Shown here one piece after another: positions 25,195 through 34,414 of a stretch of DNA of 64,000 nt. This stretch comes from Muribaculaceae bacterium (GTDB lineage Bacteria > Bacteroidota > Bacteroidia > Bacteroidales > Muribaculaceae): contig JAFYYU010000007.1 of assembly GCA_017557425.1 (NCBI GenBank), positions 201,450-265,449 on the forward strand, written 5' to 3'. How positions within the stretch are numbered: position 1 is the stretch's first letter; each line of letters begins with the position of its first letter. The notes below the pieces were generated by a model. It ran no database searches. It was not told where the DNA came from and was given only the letters and a program-made list of their open reading frames with translations. The translations under genes and the position numbers were made by a program.

Positions 25195-26070
25195 TTATTT
25201 CCACCATTTAAGAGAAACAACATCTTTACGCTTAAACAGGTACCATGACAGTCCCCAGTAGAGAATAGCCTGCACGACAGCGAATATCGTCATTGCAATC
25301 ATAATATCCTCCAGATGATTCATTACCCAGAAACCTACGGCCTCCATGTCTTTGATGTTGAAAGCAACGATCATGATGATGATGCCGAGGATGGTCTCGA
25401 AGCCGTAAACGGCAGCAAACGTCTTGAGCAATGAGAGGCGAGGCCACAGGATGCTGCCCAGCAAGAACAGGCCAGGACCAGCCAGCAATCCAATATATAT
25501 ATTGATCGCCAACCATTTGTTGGGATTTCCGGGAGATGCCATTCCAAAGCCAAAGCCATCGACAGCGTCGGGGATGAGATTCAAGAAGTTGATGGGGCCA
25601 GGGACAATGAAGTATTCATTCCTGAAGAACCACAGCGCGGCAATGCGGGTGAGGTCGGCCAACTGGGCGCAGATGAAGAAGGCCACGATGTAGCCAATCA
25701 CATAGATCAATGCATTGACCAAAAATTTTTCGAGCGTCGATGAGGGAGAGGTGAACATCTCGATGCGTCCCGTCTTGCTGGTCAGTTTCCTGAAGGCCAG
25801 CGAAGCGACAATCAATATGGCAAAGGAGAGGAATGCATAGACCATCTTCTGAGGCAAATAGTTCTCCAACGAATCTTTGATAGCGTTGCTGGCATCTGTA
25901 CTTGTGCTAACGCTGATGTTGCCCAGGATCATGATCATCGTGAGCATACCGAAGGTGCCCAACAGGGTGAAAAGGATCGCGCGCTTGTTCTCTACTAATT
26001 CCTTGCGCAGGGCTGCCGTGAAACGGCTCCAGTCGAAAGTTTGATTGACGGTATTCATAGTGGTGTTCAT
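25195..26070 (-). CDS. ABC-type exporter membrane protein
   Basis: A 291-residue protein with six or so hydrophobic segments (about 33-52, 80-98, 118-142, 180-202, 210-235 and 250-275). It has no recognised soluble domain. It overlaps the ATPase gene by 4 bases and precedes the GntR gene by 3, so it is the permease partner. It is similar in layout to ABC-2 permeases of YtrA-controlled operons; exact family not recognised and substrate unknown. Confidence 0.8.
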   Translation of the reverse strand: MNTTMNTVNQTFDWSRFTAALRKELVENKRAILFTLLGTFGMLTMIMILGNISVSTSTDASNAIKDSLENYLPQKMVYAFLSFAILIVASLAFRKLTSKTGRIEMFTSPSSTLEKFLVNALIYVIGYIVAFFICAQLADLTRIAALWFFRNEYFIVPGPINFLNLIPDAVDGFGFGMASPGNPNKWLAINIYIGLLAGPGLFLLGSILWPRLSLLKTFAAVYGFETILGIIIMIVAFNIKDMEAVGFWVMNHLEDIMIAMTIFAVVQAILYWGLSWYLFKRKDVVSLKWWK

Positions 26071-26909
26071 TTTTGGGTGGTGAATAATTGGTTGATAGCC
26101 TCAGGGTTCTGGAGGGTGGCGTTGAAGAGCATCTCCAGGTCAACCTTGGTCTCCTCGCCGTCACGGACGGGAACAGCAACGAGCGAACCCATTGCACTCT
26201 GCTGCACAAAGATGGGTTGGTCGCCCTCGCGCATGGGACGGAAGGCCAGACGGCTTGTCACGTCGGCAAAGCTGGTGTTGAGCAGCACCTTGCTCTGATC
26301 AATGATGGTCACATGGTCGAGGATGTCGCTGATGTCGCGCACCTGGTGGGTCGAGATGAGCATCATCTTGTCGTCGGTCATGCCGGTGGTGACGAGTTTG
26401 CGGAACTGGCTCTTGCTGGGGATGTCCAGGCCGTTGGTGGGCTCGTCCATGATCAGGGCTCGGGTGTTGGTGGCAAAGGCGAAGGCCATAAACACTTTCT
26501 TCTTCTGGCCCATCGACAGCGAGTTGAGCTTCACGTTCAAGTCATCGCCCATCTCGAAGATGTCGAGGTTGCGCTGCATGTCCTCCATGCTGAAGCGGGG
26601 GTAGAAGGGAGCGTTGATGTCCACATACTTCTTCAAGGTCAGGTTAGGCAGCTCAAACTCCTCGGGGACCAGAAAGATGTCGTTCATCGTCTTGGGAAGG
26701 CGTTTGCGCACGTTCTCACCGTCGAAAAGCACCTCGCCGGCTTGCGGAGTGAGCAGACCCGTCATCAGGTAGATGAGCGTTGACTTGCCTGCACCGTTCT
26801 TGCCCAGCAGGCCGTACACGTTGCCAGCGTTCAATTCAAGCGAGAAATCATTGAACAGATTTCCGTGTCGCTTGTTGTAGCCAAAACTTAATTTATTGAT
26901 TGTAAACAT
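26067..26909 (-). CDS. ABC transporter ATP-binding protein
   Basis: A 280-residue ABC ATPase. Walker A GKNGAGKST is at about 36-44, and the signature is LSMGQKKKV. Walker B is ALIMDEPTNGLDIPS, followed by the H-loop STHQVRD. The C-terminal part (about 215-280) is family-variable. It heads an operon with a membrane protein and a GntR regulator. A promoter box and a palindromic operator lie 40-70 bases upstream. Confidence 0.95.
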   Translation of the reverse strand: MFTINKLSFGYNKRHGNLFNDFSLELNAGNVYGLLGKNGAGKSTLIYLMTGLLTPQAGEVLFDGENVRKRLPKTMNDIFLVPEEFELPNLTLKKYVDINAPFYPRFSMEDMQRNLDIFEMGDDLNVKLNSLSMGQKKKVFMAFAFATNTRALIMDEPTNGLDIPSKSQFRKLVTTGMTDDKMMLISTHQVRDISDILDHVTIIDQSKVLLNTSFADVTSRLAFRPMREGDQPIFVQQSAMGSLVAVPVRDGEETKVDLEMLFNATLQNPEAINQLFTTQK

Positions 26910-26948
26910 AATAGATAGATATTTAATGAAATGAATAATTACTTATCT

Positions 26949-26972
26949 AGTGTACTACTCAACTAGTACACT
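26949..26972. promoter_or_regulatory. Palindromic operator for GntR regulator
   Basis: AGTGTACTA and TAGTACACT are perfect 9-base arms around a 6-base spacer. It lies directly downstream of the -7 box on the minus strand, over the expected transcription start. Binding here by the operon's GntR protein would block initiation (inference). Confidence 0.75.
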
Positions 26973-26973
26973 G

Positions 26974-26981
26974 CAAAGGTA
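26974..26981 (-). promoter_or_regulatory. -7 box of ABC/GntR operon
   Basis: Reads TACCTTTG on the minus strand and abuts the operator palindrome. Confidence 0.6.
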
Positions 26982-27042
26982 TAACAAGATGTTTGAACCG
27001 ACCAAATTATTTAACATCTTTTAAGATTTTTCTTTAGAAAGA

Positions 27043-27073
27043 CTAGATTTTCTAGAGGCTCTAGATTTTCTAG
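27043..27073. repeat. Two palindromes CTAGATTTTCTAG
   Basis: Identical 13-base near-palindromes at 27043-27055 and 27061-27073, spaced 18 bases apart. They lie upstream of the ABC/GntR promoter. Role unknown. Confidence 0.6.
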
Positions 27074-27105
27074 ATGGTGTGTGTATAATATAGGGTAATA
27101 CATGA

Positions 27106-27138
27106 GTTGCGCCACTTGAATTTTCCAAGTGGCGCAAC
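27106..27138 (-). terminator. Hairpin after dockerin gene
   Basis: A 13-bp perfect stem (27106-27118 with 27126-27138) and 7-base loop, 36 bases past the stop. There is no strong U-tract. Confidence 0.6.
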
Positions 27139-27173
27139 AACCAGTATAGTATCGTGTGTGTATTATTCTACTT

Positions 27174-27599
27174 CTAATTGGTACCTAAAAGCAGATCGAT
27201 GAGTGCTGTGACATCGGCGATGTTCACGGCGTCATCTCCGTTCACATCCGCTGCGTCCACATTGATATTGGAGGGATCGCCGCCCAGCAGATAGTCGATG
27301 AGCGCGGTCACGTCGGCAATGTTCACTGCATTGTCCTTGTTTACATCACCGATCTGGAAGTCTGTGCCTCCAGCCTCATTGCTGAAGTACATGTTCTGCA
27401 CCTCGGCCAGGGCGATGGTTGTCGTTCCCTCGGCGTTTGTCACGGTGATGTTGCTGTTGCTATAAGTTACCTTGATGCCCTCTACCGAGCAGGTCACGGT
27501 CGAGCCGTTGGTCTTGGTGAACTTCAGGTAGTTATAGGTCTCGGCGCTGGCGCAGATGGCCACCAGTGCGATCAGCATCGTTATAATCGTCTTTTTCAT
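27174..27599 (-). CDS. Small secreted dockerin protein
   Basis: A 141-residue secreted protein, start taken at MKKTIITML (27599), with a signal peptide to ASA. A short beta-rich middle (about 20-80, LKFTKTNGSTVTCSVEGIKV) resembles small beta-sandwich modules common in these secreted proteins. The C-terminus holds two dockerin-type loops (GDVNKDNAVNIADVTALI and ADVNGDDAVNIADVTALI). It lies 45 bases downstream of the 815-residue carbohydrate-binding gene and is probably co-transcribed with it. Confidence 0.82.
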   Translation of the reverse strand: MKKTIITMLIALVAICASAETYNYLKFTKTNGSTVTCSVEGIKVTYSNSNITVTNAEGTTTIALAEVQNMYFSNEAGGTDFQIGDVNKDNAVNIADVTALIDYLLGGDPSNINVDAADVNGDDAVNIADVTALIDLLLGTN

Positions 27600-27644
27600 A
27601 TCTCTAAGTCTTTTTAATGATGTCATTGTTTATAACTACTTGAA

Positions 27645-30092
27645 TTACCAACCGCCACCACTGCTATAGTTCGAAAGTGTTACTGACGAGCCACCAGTGG
27701 CATTGGTGTAACCCTTGCCGCTCCAGAGCGAGGTGCCGGTGCCGGTCACGCCCTTATACAGCGCCGGGGTAGAGGGAGTCGATACAACCATCTTCTTGGT
27801 CGAACTGCTGCCACCAGGGTAGCCGCCACCACCTGAGAAGGTGGGCGTAATGGCTGCGAAGGCGACACTGCTGCCGCTATAGAGCGCATACCAGGTGTTG
27901 CCGCTCACCGAAGCCTGTTTGCAGGTCTGGCTGAGCTGAGCACCGCTCTCAAGGGCTCCCATGGTTGCTCCGACGGCCATGAAGCAGGCACCACTCTGGA
28001 TGTAGAGTTTAGCACCGCCCTCGGTGTTGGCGTCAAAGCCCTCTTCACTACCGTAGCAGAAGATCTTGCCACCACTGACGTACATGTTGCCATTGGAGTC
28101 GATAGCGTCGTTGCCGCTGGCTACCACATAGATATAACCACCCTTGAGGTACATGTGAGAAGCGCTGTTCAAGCCGTCATCATAGCTGGAGATCTCGATA
28201 TATCCACCGTTGATGGTCATGATGCTCTTGGTCTCGATACCTTCGGCACCAGTCTCATTCTGGCCGGGACCACCGCCACCGCCGGTAGAGGAACCGCTCA
28301 TGCCGCCAGTGGTTGTCACCTTGATGGTGCCACCGTTGATGGTGAGGTTGCCCTCGCTGCGGATGCCCTTGGGCGAGGAGTGCTTGTCACTGTTGTCTTG
28401 GCCACCGCCGCCTCCCCAGCCGCCGCCACCGCTGCTGGTCTGGCCGTAACGGCCGCCAGTGGTGGATACGGTGATGTTACCGTCATTGATGGTGAGTGTG
28501 CCGTCAACGTTGATGCCCTTGTCGCCGGCACCGGTAGCCTTGAGGTCGAAGGTACCGCCGTCGATGACCATATTGCCGTCGCACTTGAGGCCTGCGCTGG
28601 CTGCGGTCGTCTGGTCGCTGGCCGTCTCGCCGCCACCACTCACGGTACCGCTGATGTTACCGCCCGTGATGTGCAGGTCGCCCTCGCACTTGACAGCCTT
28701 GCTGGCGGGACCGGTAACGGTGTAGTTGATGGTGCCGCCGGTGATGTCCATGTTGCCCAGGCTCTTGATGCCGTGGTCATAGGTATTGAGCGTCAAGGTG
28801 CCGCCGCTGATGAGGGCGGTGCGCTCGCTGTAAACGCCGATGGCCTCGTTCTTGGTGGTCGTGACCTTGAGGCTGGCTCCGTTCAGGATAAAGGCATAGT
28901 CGGCCTTGGCACAACGCACGCTGCTGGTGTCAACGGTGCTGTAAGCCCAATCGGCGCCCGTGCAGTTGAGGGTGATGGTGCCGGCGGTGCAAGTCATCGT
29001 GCTGTCGCACTTCATGCCGCGCGCGCCATTGCCGGTCATGGTGACATTAACCACAGCCTCTTCACCGTTGATGGTGAGGTTACGGTCAGTGCCGATACCG
29101 GTAGCTTCCTTGATCTTGCTCTTGTCGCTGTCCCAAACGGGGATACCGCTATGGTTCAGCGTTAAGGTGCCGCCCTGGATGTCGATGTTACCCTCGGCCT
29201 TGATGCACTTGGTGCCGGCTGCGCTGCCGTTGATGGTCAGGGTACCGCCCTTGATGAGGACATGGCCATCCTCCTCGGGATTGGTAGTGTCCTCGGCATC
29301 GACCTGGATACCGTCGTCACCGCAGCTCTGGATGTTGATGGTACCGCCGTTCATCTGGAAGTACTGTGCCACATTGATGGCGTCGGCCACCGAGCTGACG
29401 ATGGTAATCGTGCCCACGGTCTTCTTGACCTCCATATACTCGTTGCAGGCCAGTGCATGCTTCTTGTTACCCGTGATGGTCAGCGAGCCGCCCTTGGCAA
29501 ACTCGGCATGGCCCTTCACGAGGAAGGCCGCCTTCTTGCTGTTGCTGCTGCCGTCGGCCAGGGTGTTGGTCGTGCCGTCGGCCAGCTGCACAGCGATGCG
29601 CTTGCTGTTCTGGATGTTGATGGCGGCGCTGTCGGGGTTGGTGAGGTTAACACCGTTCAGCACGAGCGTCATCTTGTAGGCGCCCGCATGGTAGAAGCAG
29701 CCGCTGCTGCTCGTTCCCTGCAGGGTGTAGGTGTACTCGCTGGCCACGCTGGCGTCCTGCATGACGGCTACGCGTGCGCCGTTCACCTGGGCCGTGATGT
29801 GGTTGGCGATATTACCGGCAACATACACCTCGGCGGTGTTGCTGCTGTACTTGACGAGGACATTGTCGTCGGCAAACGTCTCGTTGGCGACGGTAATACT
29901 GTCCACATCGGCAAGGGTGAAACCCTTCTCAAGCACGGTGAGCAGGTTGGCCGAGCTGTACGGCATCGTGCCCACCGATTCAGTGTTATAAGCCCAATGC
30001 ACATGACCCGTGTGGACCCACATGGTCTGCTGTGCATAGCCCAAAACACCCGTGATAGCAATTAATGTTGCTAGAAGGACTCGTTTTGTCAT
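27645..30092 (-). CDS. Large Cthe_2159-type carbohydrate-binding beta-helix protein
   Basis: An 815-residue secreted protein with signal peptide (to YAQQ). From about residue 85 it is a long parallel beta-helix with many repeated GGxhxhxG rungs and the family signature LTNPDSAAINIQ. Two Gly-rich segments interrupt it (about 555-575 and 605-620), and the C-terminus is Gly/Ser-rich, ending SSGGGW. Related to the proteins at 5165 and 6422 but about twice as long. No catalytic motif was seen, so binding is inferred. Confidence 0.85.
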   Translation of the reverse strand: MTKRVLLATLIAITGVLGYAQQTMWVHTGHVHWAYNTESVGTMPYSSANLLTVLEKGFTLADVDSITVANETFADDNVLVKYSSNTAEVYVAGNIANHITAQVNGARVAVMQDASVASEYTYTLQGTSSSGCFYHAGAYKMTLVLNGVNLTNPDSAAINIQNSKRIAVQLADGTTNTLADGSSNSKKAAFLVKGHAEFAKGGSLTITGNKKHALACNEYMEVKKTVGTITIVSSVADAINVAQYFQMNGGTINIQSCGDDGIQVDAEDTTNPEEDGHVLIKGGTLTINGSAAGTKCIKAEGNIDIQGGTLTLNHSGIPVWDSDKSKIKEATGIGTDRNLTINGEEAVVNVTMTGNGARGMKCDSTMTCTAGTITLNCTGADWAYSTVDTSSVRCAKADYAFILNGASLKVTTTKNEAIGVYSERTALISGGTLTLNTYDHGIKSLGNMDITGGTINYTVTGPASKAVKCEGDLHITGGNISGTVSGGGETASDQTTAASAGLKCDGNMVIDGGTFDLKATGAGDKGINVDGTLTINDGNITVSTTGGRYGQTSSGGGGWGGGGGQDNSDKHSSPKGIRSEGNLTINGGTIKVTTTGGMSGSSTGGGGGPGQNETGAEGIETKSIMTINGGYIEISSYDDGLNSASHMYLKGGYIYVVASGNDAIDSNGNMYVSGGKIFCYGSEEGFDANTEGGAKLYIQSGACFMAVGATMGALESGAQLSQTCKQASVSGNTWYALYSGSSVAFAAITPTFSGGGGYPGGSSSTKKMVVSTPSTPALYKGVTGTGTSLWSGKGYTNATGGSSVTLSNYSSGGGW

Positions 30093-30145
30093 AAATGAGA
30101 TAATTTAGTTGTGTTTAATTGTGATTAATACATGATTTTATCCCG

Positions 30146-30153
30146 CAAAACTA
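30146..30153 (-). promoter_or_regulatory. -7 box of large carbohydrate-binding gene
   Basis: Reads TAGTTTTG on the minus strand, 53 bases before the start codon. Confidence 0.45.
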
Positions 30154-30369
30154 TGTATTAATATAATAAGGTGCAATTCTTTTCAATCAAACCGCGGTTT
30201 TCATCGGTTAAATTATGAATTATGATAAAAAATCAGGGCACAGCAGGGATTGAAAACCATTATTTCGAAGTTGCATGTTATTGCTGGGGCGGTCAGGTTA
30301 TTGGTGGTTTTGCTTTTCATTTTATGTTTTTTTAGAGATTATGTTGCTAACAAATTGAAATAGATTGCC

Positions 30370-30377
30370 TACATTTG
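30370..30377 (+). promoter_or_regulatory. -7 box of secreted paralogue genes
   Basis: TACATTTG, 61 bases before the ATG at 30439. A TTG lies 23 bases upstream. Confidence 0.45.
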
Positions 30378-30438
30378 CCGACTAAAATCTCTGATTTTTT
30401 ACAGATAGACATTAATTTACCAATAAAAATCATCAAAA

Positions 30439-31320
30439 ATGAAACAAATAGTACGACTGTTATCACTGGTGATGGCTGTTCTCTACTGCTCATCGGCATT
30501 TGCTGCCGTTGACCCCTATGATGCATTGACAGTCACCCCTGCCGAGGGCTTCGTAACGAGCCTGCATAACTTCACCATCACTTTTGCCGACCTGCCTGTT
30601 ACAGTGAATGAAAGTGCCATACCCACCTTGGAAAAAGGCGGCGGCGCAACCTATGAAGGCAGCATGCGTGCCGATGAAGACGGCAAAACAGTGTTGGTGG
30701 ATTTTGATGTGACCTGCACCGCATCAGGAGAGTATTTCCTGAATCTCCCCGAGGGCTCCCTCACGGTCAATGGCCAGCGGCTTCTACCGATTACCCTCAG
30801 GTTCATCATCGAGGGCGATATGGAGTCGTTCTATGCACAAATCACCATCGATCCTGCCGAGGGCGAAGTGGAGAGCCTTCAGAATTTCATCATCTCTGTA
30901 CCGGAATATATCGGCGAGATCGATTATGGCAGCATGGCCACATTGACCAACACCACTACGAATAATTCCTATCAGGCCGAGATGTATGGTGTGGGCTTCA
31001 ACGTGCTGGTGTACTTTGCCGATGAAATTACCGAGCCGGGCCAATATGTCCTCAGCCTTCCTGCCGGTGCCATCATCATCTATACGCTCGAAGAAGATGT
31101 GCATGAGCTCAACTTCAATTACACGATTGCAGGAGGCGCCGAATTCAAGCGTGGTGATGTCAACGGCGACGGCAGCGTGAACATCGCTGACGTGACGGCA
31201 CTGATCGATATCCTGTTGAGTGGAACTGCCGCCCCCGAGGCTGCTGACGTGAACGAGGATGAGGCCGTGAATATCGCCGACGTGACCGCTCTTATCGATT
31301 TACTGTTGAGCGGCAACTGA
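30439..31320 (+). CDS. Secreted two-domain protein with C-terminal dockerin
   Basis: A 293-residue protein. The signal peptide ends at AFA. Two Ig-like beta domains of about 100 residues follow (about 24-125 and 128-232), each opening with a PAEG-xVxSLxxF motif. The C-terminus (about 236-293) has paired dockerin loops GDVNGDGSVNIADVTALI and ADVNEDEAVNIADVTALI. The following gene begins with nearly the same two domains, so the pair arose by tandem duplication. Function is unknown; extracellular assembly is suggested. Confidence 0.82.
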   Translation: MKQIVRLLSLVMAVLYCSSAFAAVDPYDALTVTPAEGFVTSLHNFTITFADLPVTVNESAIPTLEKGGGATYEGSMRADEDGKTVLVDFDVTCTASGEYFLNLPEGSLTVNGQRLLPITLRFIIEGDMESFYAQITIDPAEGEVESLQNFIISVPEYIGEIDYGSMATLTNTTTNNSYQAEMYGVGFNVLVYFADEITEPGQYVLSLPAGAIIIYTLEEDVHELNFNYTIAGGAEFKRGDVNGDGSVNIADVTALIDILLSGTAAPEAADVNEDEAVNIADVTALIDLLLSGN

Positions 31321-31370
31321 TTAACACCAAATTGACATAAAATCATAACACATAAACTAAAAACATAGAA

Positions 31371-34250
31371 ATGAAAAGAATTGCACAACTATTGACCTTG
31401 TTGATGGCTGTCTTCTATAGCTCGTCGGCTTTTGCGGTGGTTGACCCGTATGAAGTGTTGACATGCACTCCTGCCGAGGGCGTTGTGACCAGCCTGCAAC
31501 ATTTTGCTATCACCTTTGCCGACCTGCCTGTAACGGTGAATGAAGAAGCCATCCCCACCTTGCAGAAAGGTGGCGGCGCCACTTATGAAGGACACATGAA
31601 GGCCGATGAGGCGGGCACAACCGTGCTGGTGGATTTTGATGTGACCTGTACTGCTTCTGGCGACTATTATCTGAATTTGCCCGAAAACTCTCTCACGGTC
31701 AATGGCCAGCGTCTTCTCCCGTTGACCCTCAGATTCACGATTGAAGGTGATATGGACTCATTCTATAGTCAGATTACCATTGATCCTGCCGAGGGCGAGG
31801 TGGAGGCCATGCAGTATTTCACGATTTCTTTCCCTGAATATGTAGGCGAAATTGATTATGGAAAAAGGGCGACATTGACTAACACCACGACCGATAAAAC
31901 CTATAATGGTGAGATGATCAGCTCAGGCTACACCGCGATTGTGTATTTTTCTGATGAGATTACCGATGCTGGCGATTACACCCTCACCATTCCCGCCGGT
32001 GCGGTAGTTTTCTATGGATTGGACGAGGATGTGCATGAGCTGAATTTCAATTACTCCATTGCGGGCAGCGCGTCATCATTCTATGATGAAATCACCATCA
32101 ATCCTGCCGAGGGCAGGGTGGAGAGCCTGCAGAATTTCACCATCACCTTCCCGGAATATGTGTCAGAGATTGCCCCTGGCAGTAAAGCCACGCTGACCAA
32201 TAACACGACGGGTACGACCTGTGAGGCCGAGATGAACGACGTGGGTTATAACGTGCTGGTGAACTTTGCCGAGGAAATGACTGAGGCCGGAAGATATACC
32301 CTGACTATTCCCGCCGGTGCCATCGTCATCAATGCGCTGGACGAAGAGGTGCATGAACTCCAGTTCAATTACTCTATCCTGACGGAGGAAATGCCCGAAT
32401 TCACCATCAACCCTCCTGAAGGCGAAGTCTATAAGCTGCAGTACTTTACCATTGATTATGGCCAGAATGTGCTCGTTAACGAGGATATCCATCCTACGCT
32501 CTCCAATGACGATACCGGGCAGACGATCAGTTGCAATTGGTTGGTTCTTGGAGGCAACGCCGTTGCCTATATGGTATATCCCCTGACCACTCTGGGAAGC
32601 TATACGCTGAATATCCCCGCTGGATGCATCGTGATTGAGTCAACCATGCAAACCAATCCCGAAATGGAATTCCATTATGATATTATCGAGAAAGAGACCT
32701 TTGTGCCCACTGTCATCGAGGACCAGCCTGAGGGCGAGCTGCGACTGTATCACCGCAGCGGAGGCGTCGTCAGGGAAGTGGAGAAGGATTATACTATCGA
32801 AGAGGGCGAGAACCCATACGAACTTGTATTTGAGCAACAGAACGGATCGTTGAGCATCGTGTTTGCCGAGAATAACAAGGTGTATATCCAGCGTCCCGTT
32901 TCCTGGTCCTATTACAATGGCTGGGTCGAGGGAACCCTGAGCGAAGACGGCAAAACCATCACGGTGCCCATGGGACAGTATATCGCCTATACCAAGTCGC
33001 TGGAAATGGCCGTGCAGGTAGGAGTCTTCGTTTATGACAGTTTTGAGGATACTTACCTCTATGATGAGTCGATCGATGAAATGATTTATACCATCAACGA
33101 TGACGGATCCATTTCTCTGGAGGGTACCAACGAGTATGTAATCCTGGGAACGATGAACCGGGCATTCGGCGACGTGTTCCAGTATCTTGACTACGAGTGG
33201 TTGCAGGCTGGTGACTACGAATCGGTTTATTATCCTGCCACCGAGCAACCCGTGGCTCCCCCCGATGGCCTGGTAACTGAGGAATACCATCTGACAACTG
33301 CCGTCAACGACGGCATGGGATGGGATGGCTATCATTGCATCGTGACGATGGGATTTGACGGTAATGACGCGTGGTTGAAGGGTATATGTGAGTATCTGCC
33401 CGGGGCATGGATAAAGGGCACCCGCGACGGCAATACGGTTACATTCCCCAACTCGCAGCTGCTGGGCTCTTATGAGGTGTTGCTTTACTTCAAGTGCGCC
33501 GAGGTAGATCCCACAAACGGCAACACGACGCAGAAGGACATGGTGTTGACCTTTGACGGAGAGGACACCTTTACCACCTTTGACTACGTCTTCATCACTG
33601 CCGACAAGGACAATTTGTTCTATCTCAATTACTACCAGGGACTGACCATTTCCAAGCATCCCGATACGCTGGTAGAGGTGCCCGAGGATCTGGAAGTCAA
33701 GGAGTATGACTACGACTTCACGACAACCTTTGACGGTACCAATATCACCGAAGAGCACCAGAGCGTCAATATCGGCTTCGTGGGTGACGAGGTCTATATC
33801 CAGGGCCTGTGGATGTACATGCCCGAGGCATGGGTGAAGGGACGGCTCATTGACGGTCAGCTCGTGATTGACGTGCCGCAGTATCTGGGTACCTATGAGG
33901 ACGAGACCAACACCGTTTATCCCATTTACATCGACTGCTTCGAACGAAGCACCGGCACCTTGCTCGAACAGCTGATTTTCAACTATGATCCGGCGACAGG
34001 TATCTTCAGCAATCCCAGCAATGCTTTTGGTGTCGGCATCAACAAGACGGGTTATCTGAATGTTCAGGACATCTATGACGCTACGCTGACTCCCGTTTCC
34101 AACGCGCTGAACGACATTCAGGCCGATGGAACGTATCCTGTCGAGCATTATGACCTGCAGGGCCGCCGCATTATCGACCTCAGCAATGCCCGTGGCATCA
34201 TCATCACCCGCAATGCCGACGGCAGCGTAACCAAGACGTACAGGAAGTAA
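31371..34250 (+). CDS. Large multidomain secreted paralogue with sorting-type C-terminus
   Basis: A 959-residue secreted protein (signal peptide to AFA). Four consecutive Ig-like repeats (about 24-425) are homologous to those of the preceding gene. Three or so beta-rich modules follow (about 440-890) with recurrent VYIQ-x-W-x-KG-x-L patterns. The last 40 residues (HYDLQGRRIIDLSNARGI to KTYRK) resemble a type IX secretion C-terminal sorting domain. It has no dockerin, unlike its neighbour. It lies 50 bases after it, probably in the same transcript. Confidence 0.82.
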   Translation: MKRIAQLLTLLMAVFYSSSAFAVVDPYEVLTCTPAEGVVTSLQHFAITFADLPVTVNEEAIPTLQKGGGATYEGHMKADEAGTTVLVDFDVTCTASGDYYLNLPENSLTVNGQRLLPLTLRFTIEGDMDSFYSQITIDPAEGEVEAMQYFTISFPEYVGEIDYGKRATLTNTTTDKTYNGEMISSGYTAIVYFSDEITDAGDYTLTIPAGAVVFYGLDEDVHELNFNYSIAGSASSFYDEITINPAEGRVESLQNFTITFPEYVSEIAPGSKATLTNNTTGTTCEAEMNDVGYNVLVNFAEEMTEAGRYTLTIPAGAIVINALDEEVHELQFNYSILTEEMPEFTINPPEGEVYKLQYFTIDYGQNVLVNEDIHPTLSNDDTGQTISCNWLVLGGNAVAYMVYPLTTLGSYTLNIPAGCIVIESTMQTNPEMEFHYDIIEKETFVPTVIEDQPEGELRLYHRSGGVVREVEKDYTIEEGENPYELVFEQQNGSLSIVFAENNKVYIQRPVSWSYYNGWVEGTLSEDGKTITVPMGQYIAYTKSLEMAVQVGVFVYDSFEDTYLYDESIDEMIYTINDDGSISLEGTNEYVILGTMNRAFGDVFQYLDYEWLQAGDYESVYYPATEQPVAPPDGLVTEEYHLTTAVNDGMGWDGYHCIVTMGFDGNDAWLKGICEYLPGAWIKGTRDGNTVTFPNSQLLGSYEVLLYFKCAEVDPTNGNTTQKDMVLTFDGEDTFTTFDYVFITADKDNLFYLNYYQGLTISKHPDTLVEVPEDLEVKEYDYDFTTTFDGTNITEEHQSVNIGFVGDEVYIQGLWMYMPEAWVKGRLIDGQLVIDVPQYLGTYEDETNTVYPIYIDCFERSTGTLLEQLIFNYDPATGIFSNPSNAFGVGINKTGYLNVQDIYDATLTPVSNALNDIQADGTYPVEHYDLQGRRIIDLSNARGIIITRNADGSVTKTYRK

Positions 34251-34276
34251 CCGATACTGTTTTACGGTTCCAGAAT

Positions 34277-34308
34277 AAATCACCCTGGCCAGCGTGTCAG
34301 GGTGATTT
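34277..34308 (+). terminator. Terminator after 959-residue gene
   Basis: An 11-bp stem (34277-34287 with 34298-34308) followed by CTATAATAAAAA, 26 bases after the stop. Confidence 0.65.
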
Positions 34309-34356
34309 CTATAATAAAAAACAGGAGTCTTTGTCGTCAGATTTCAAAAAATGTAC

Positions 34357-34364
34357 TATATTTG
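34357..34364 (+). promoter_or_regulatory. -7 box of GYF_2/CD225 gene
   Basis: TATATTTG, 50 bases before the ATG at 34415. Confidence 0.45.
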
Positions 34365-34414
34365 CCAACAGAAAACTAGCTTTTTTGTTGAAATACTTAT
34401 AATTCCCAAGAACG

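Larger units (their letters stand above)
30093..30438. other. 346-base divergent intergenic region
   Basis: AT-rich spacer between two divergent secreted-protein genes. Apart from the promoter boxes at 30146 and 30370 I see no gene, RNA or repeat in it. Confidence 0.6.

Noticed and set aside
28155-29165. 336-codon plus-strand frame opposite the beta-helix gene
   Set aside because: Low-complexity Ala/Gly/Val translation reflecting repeat rungs on the other strand.
30154-30369. Possible RNA gene in the divergent intergenic region
   Set aside because: AT-rich with only weak pairing; no recognisable RNA motif.
32640-34283. 547-codon minus-strand frame opposite the 959-residue gene
   Set aside because: No domain signal, and the plus-strand protein shows repeated modules.
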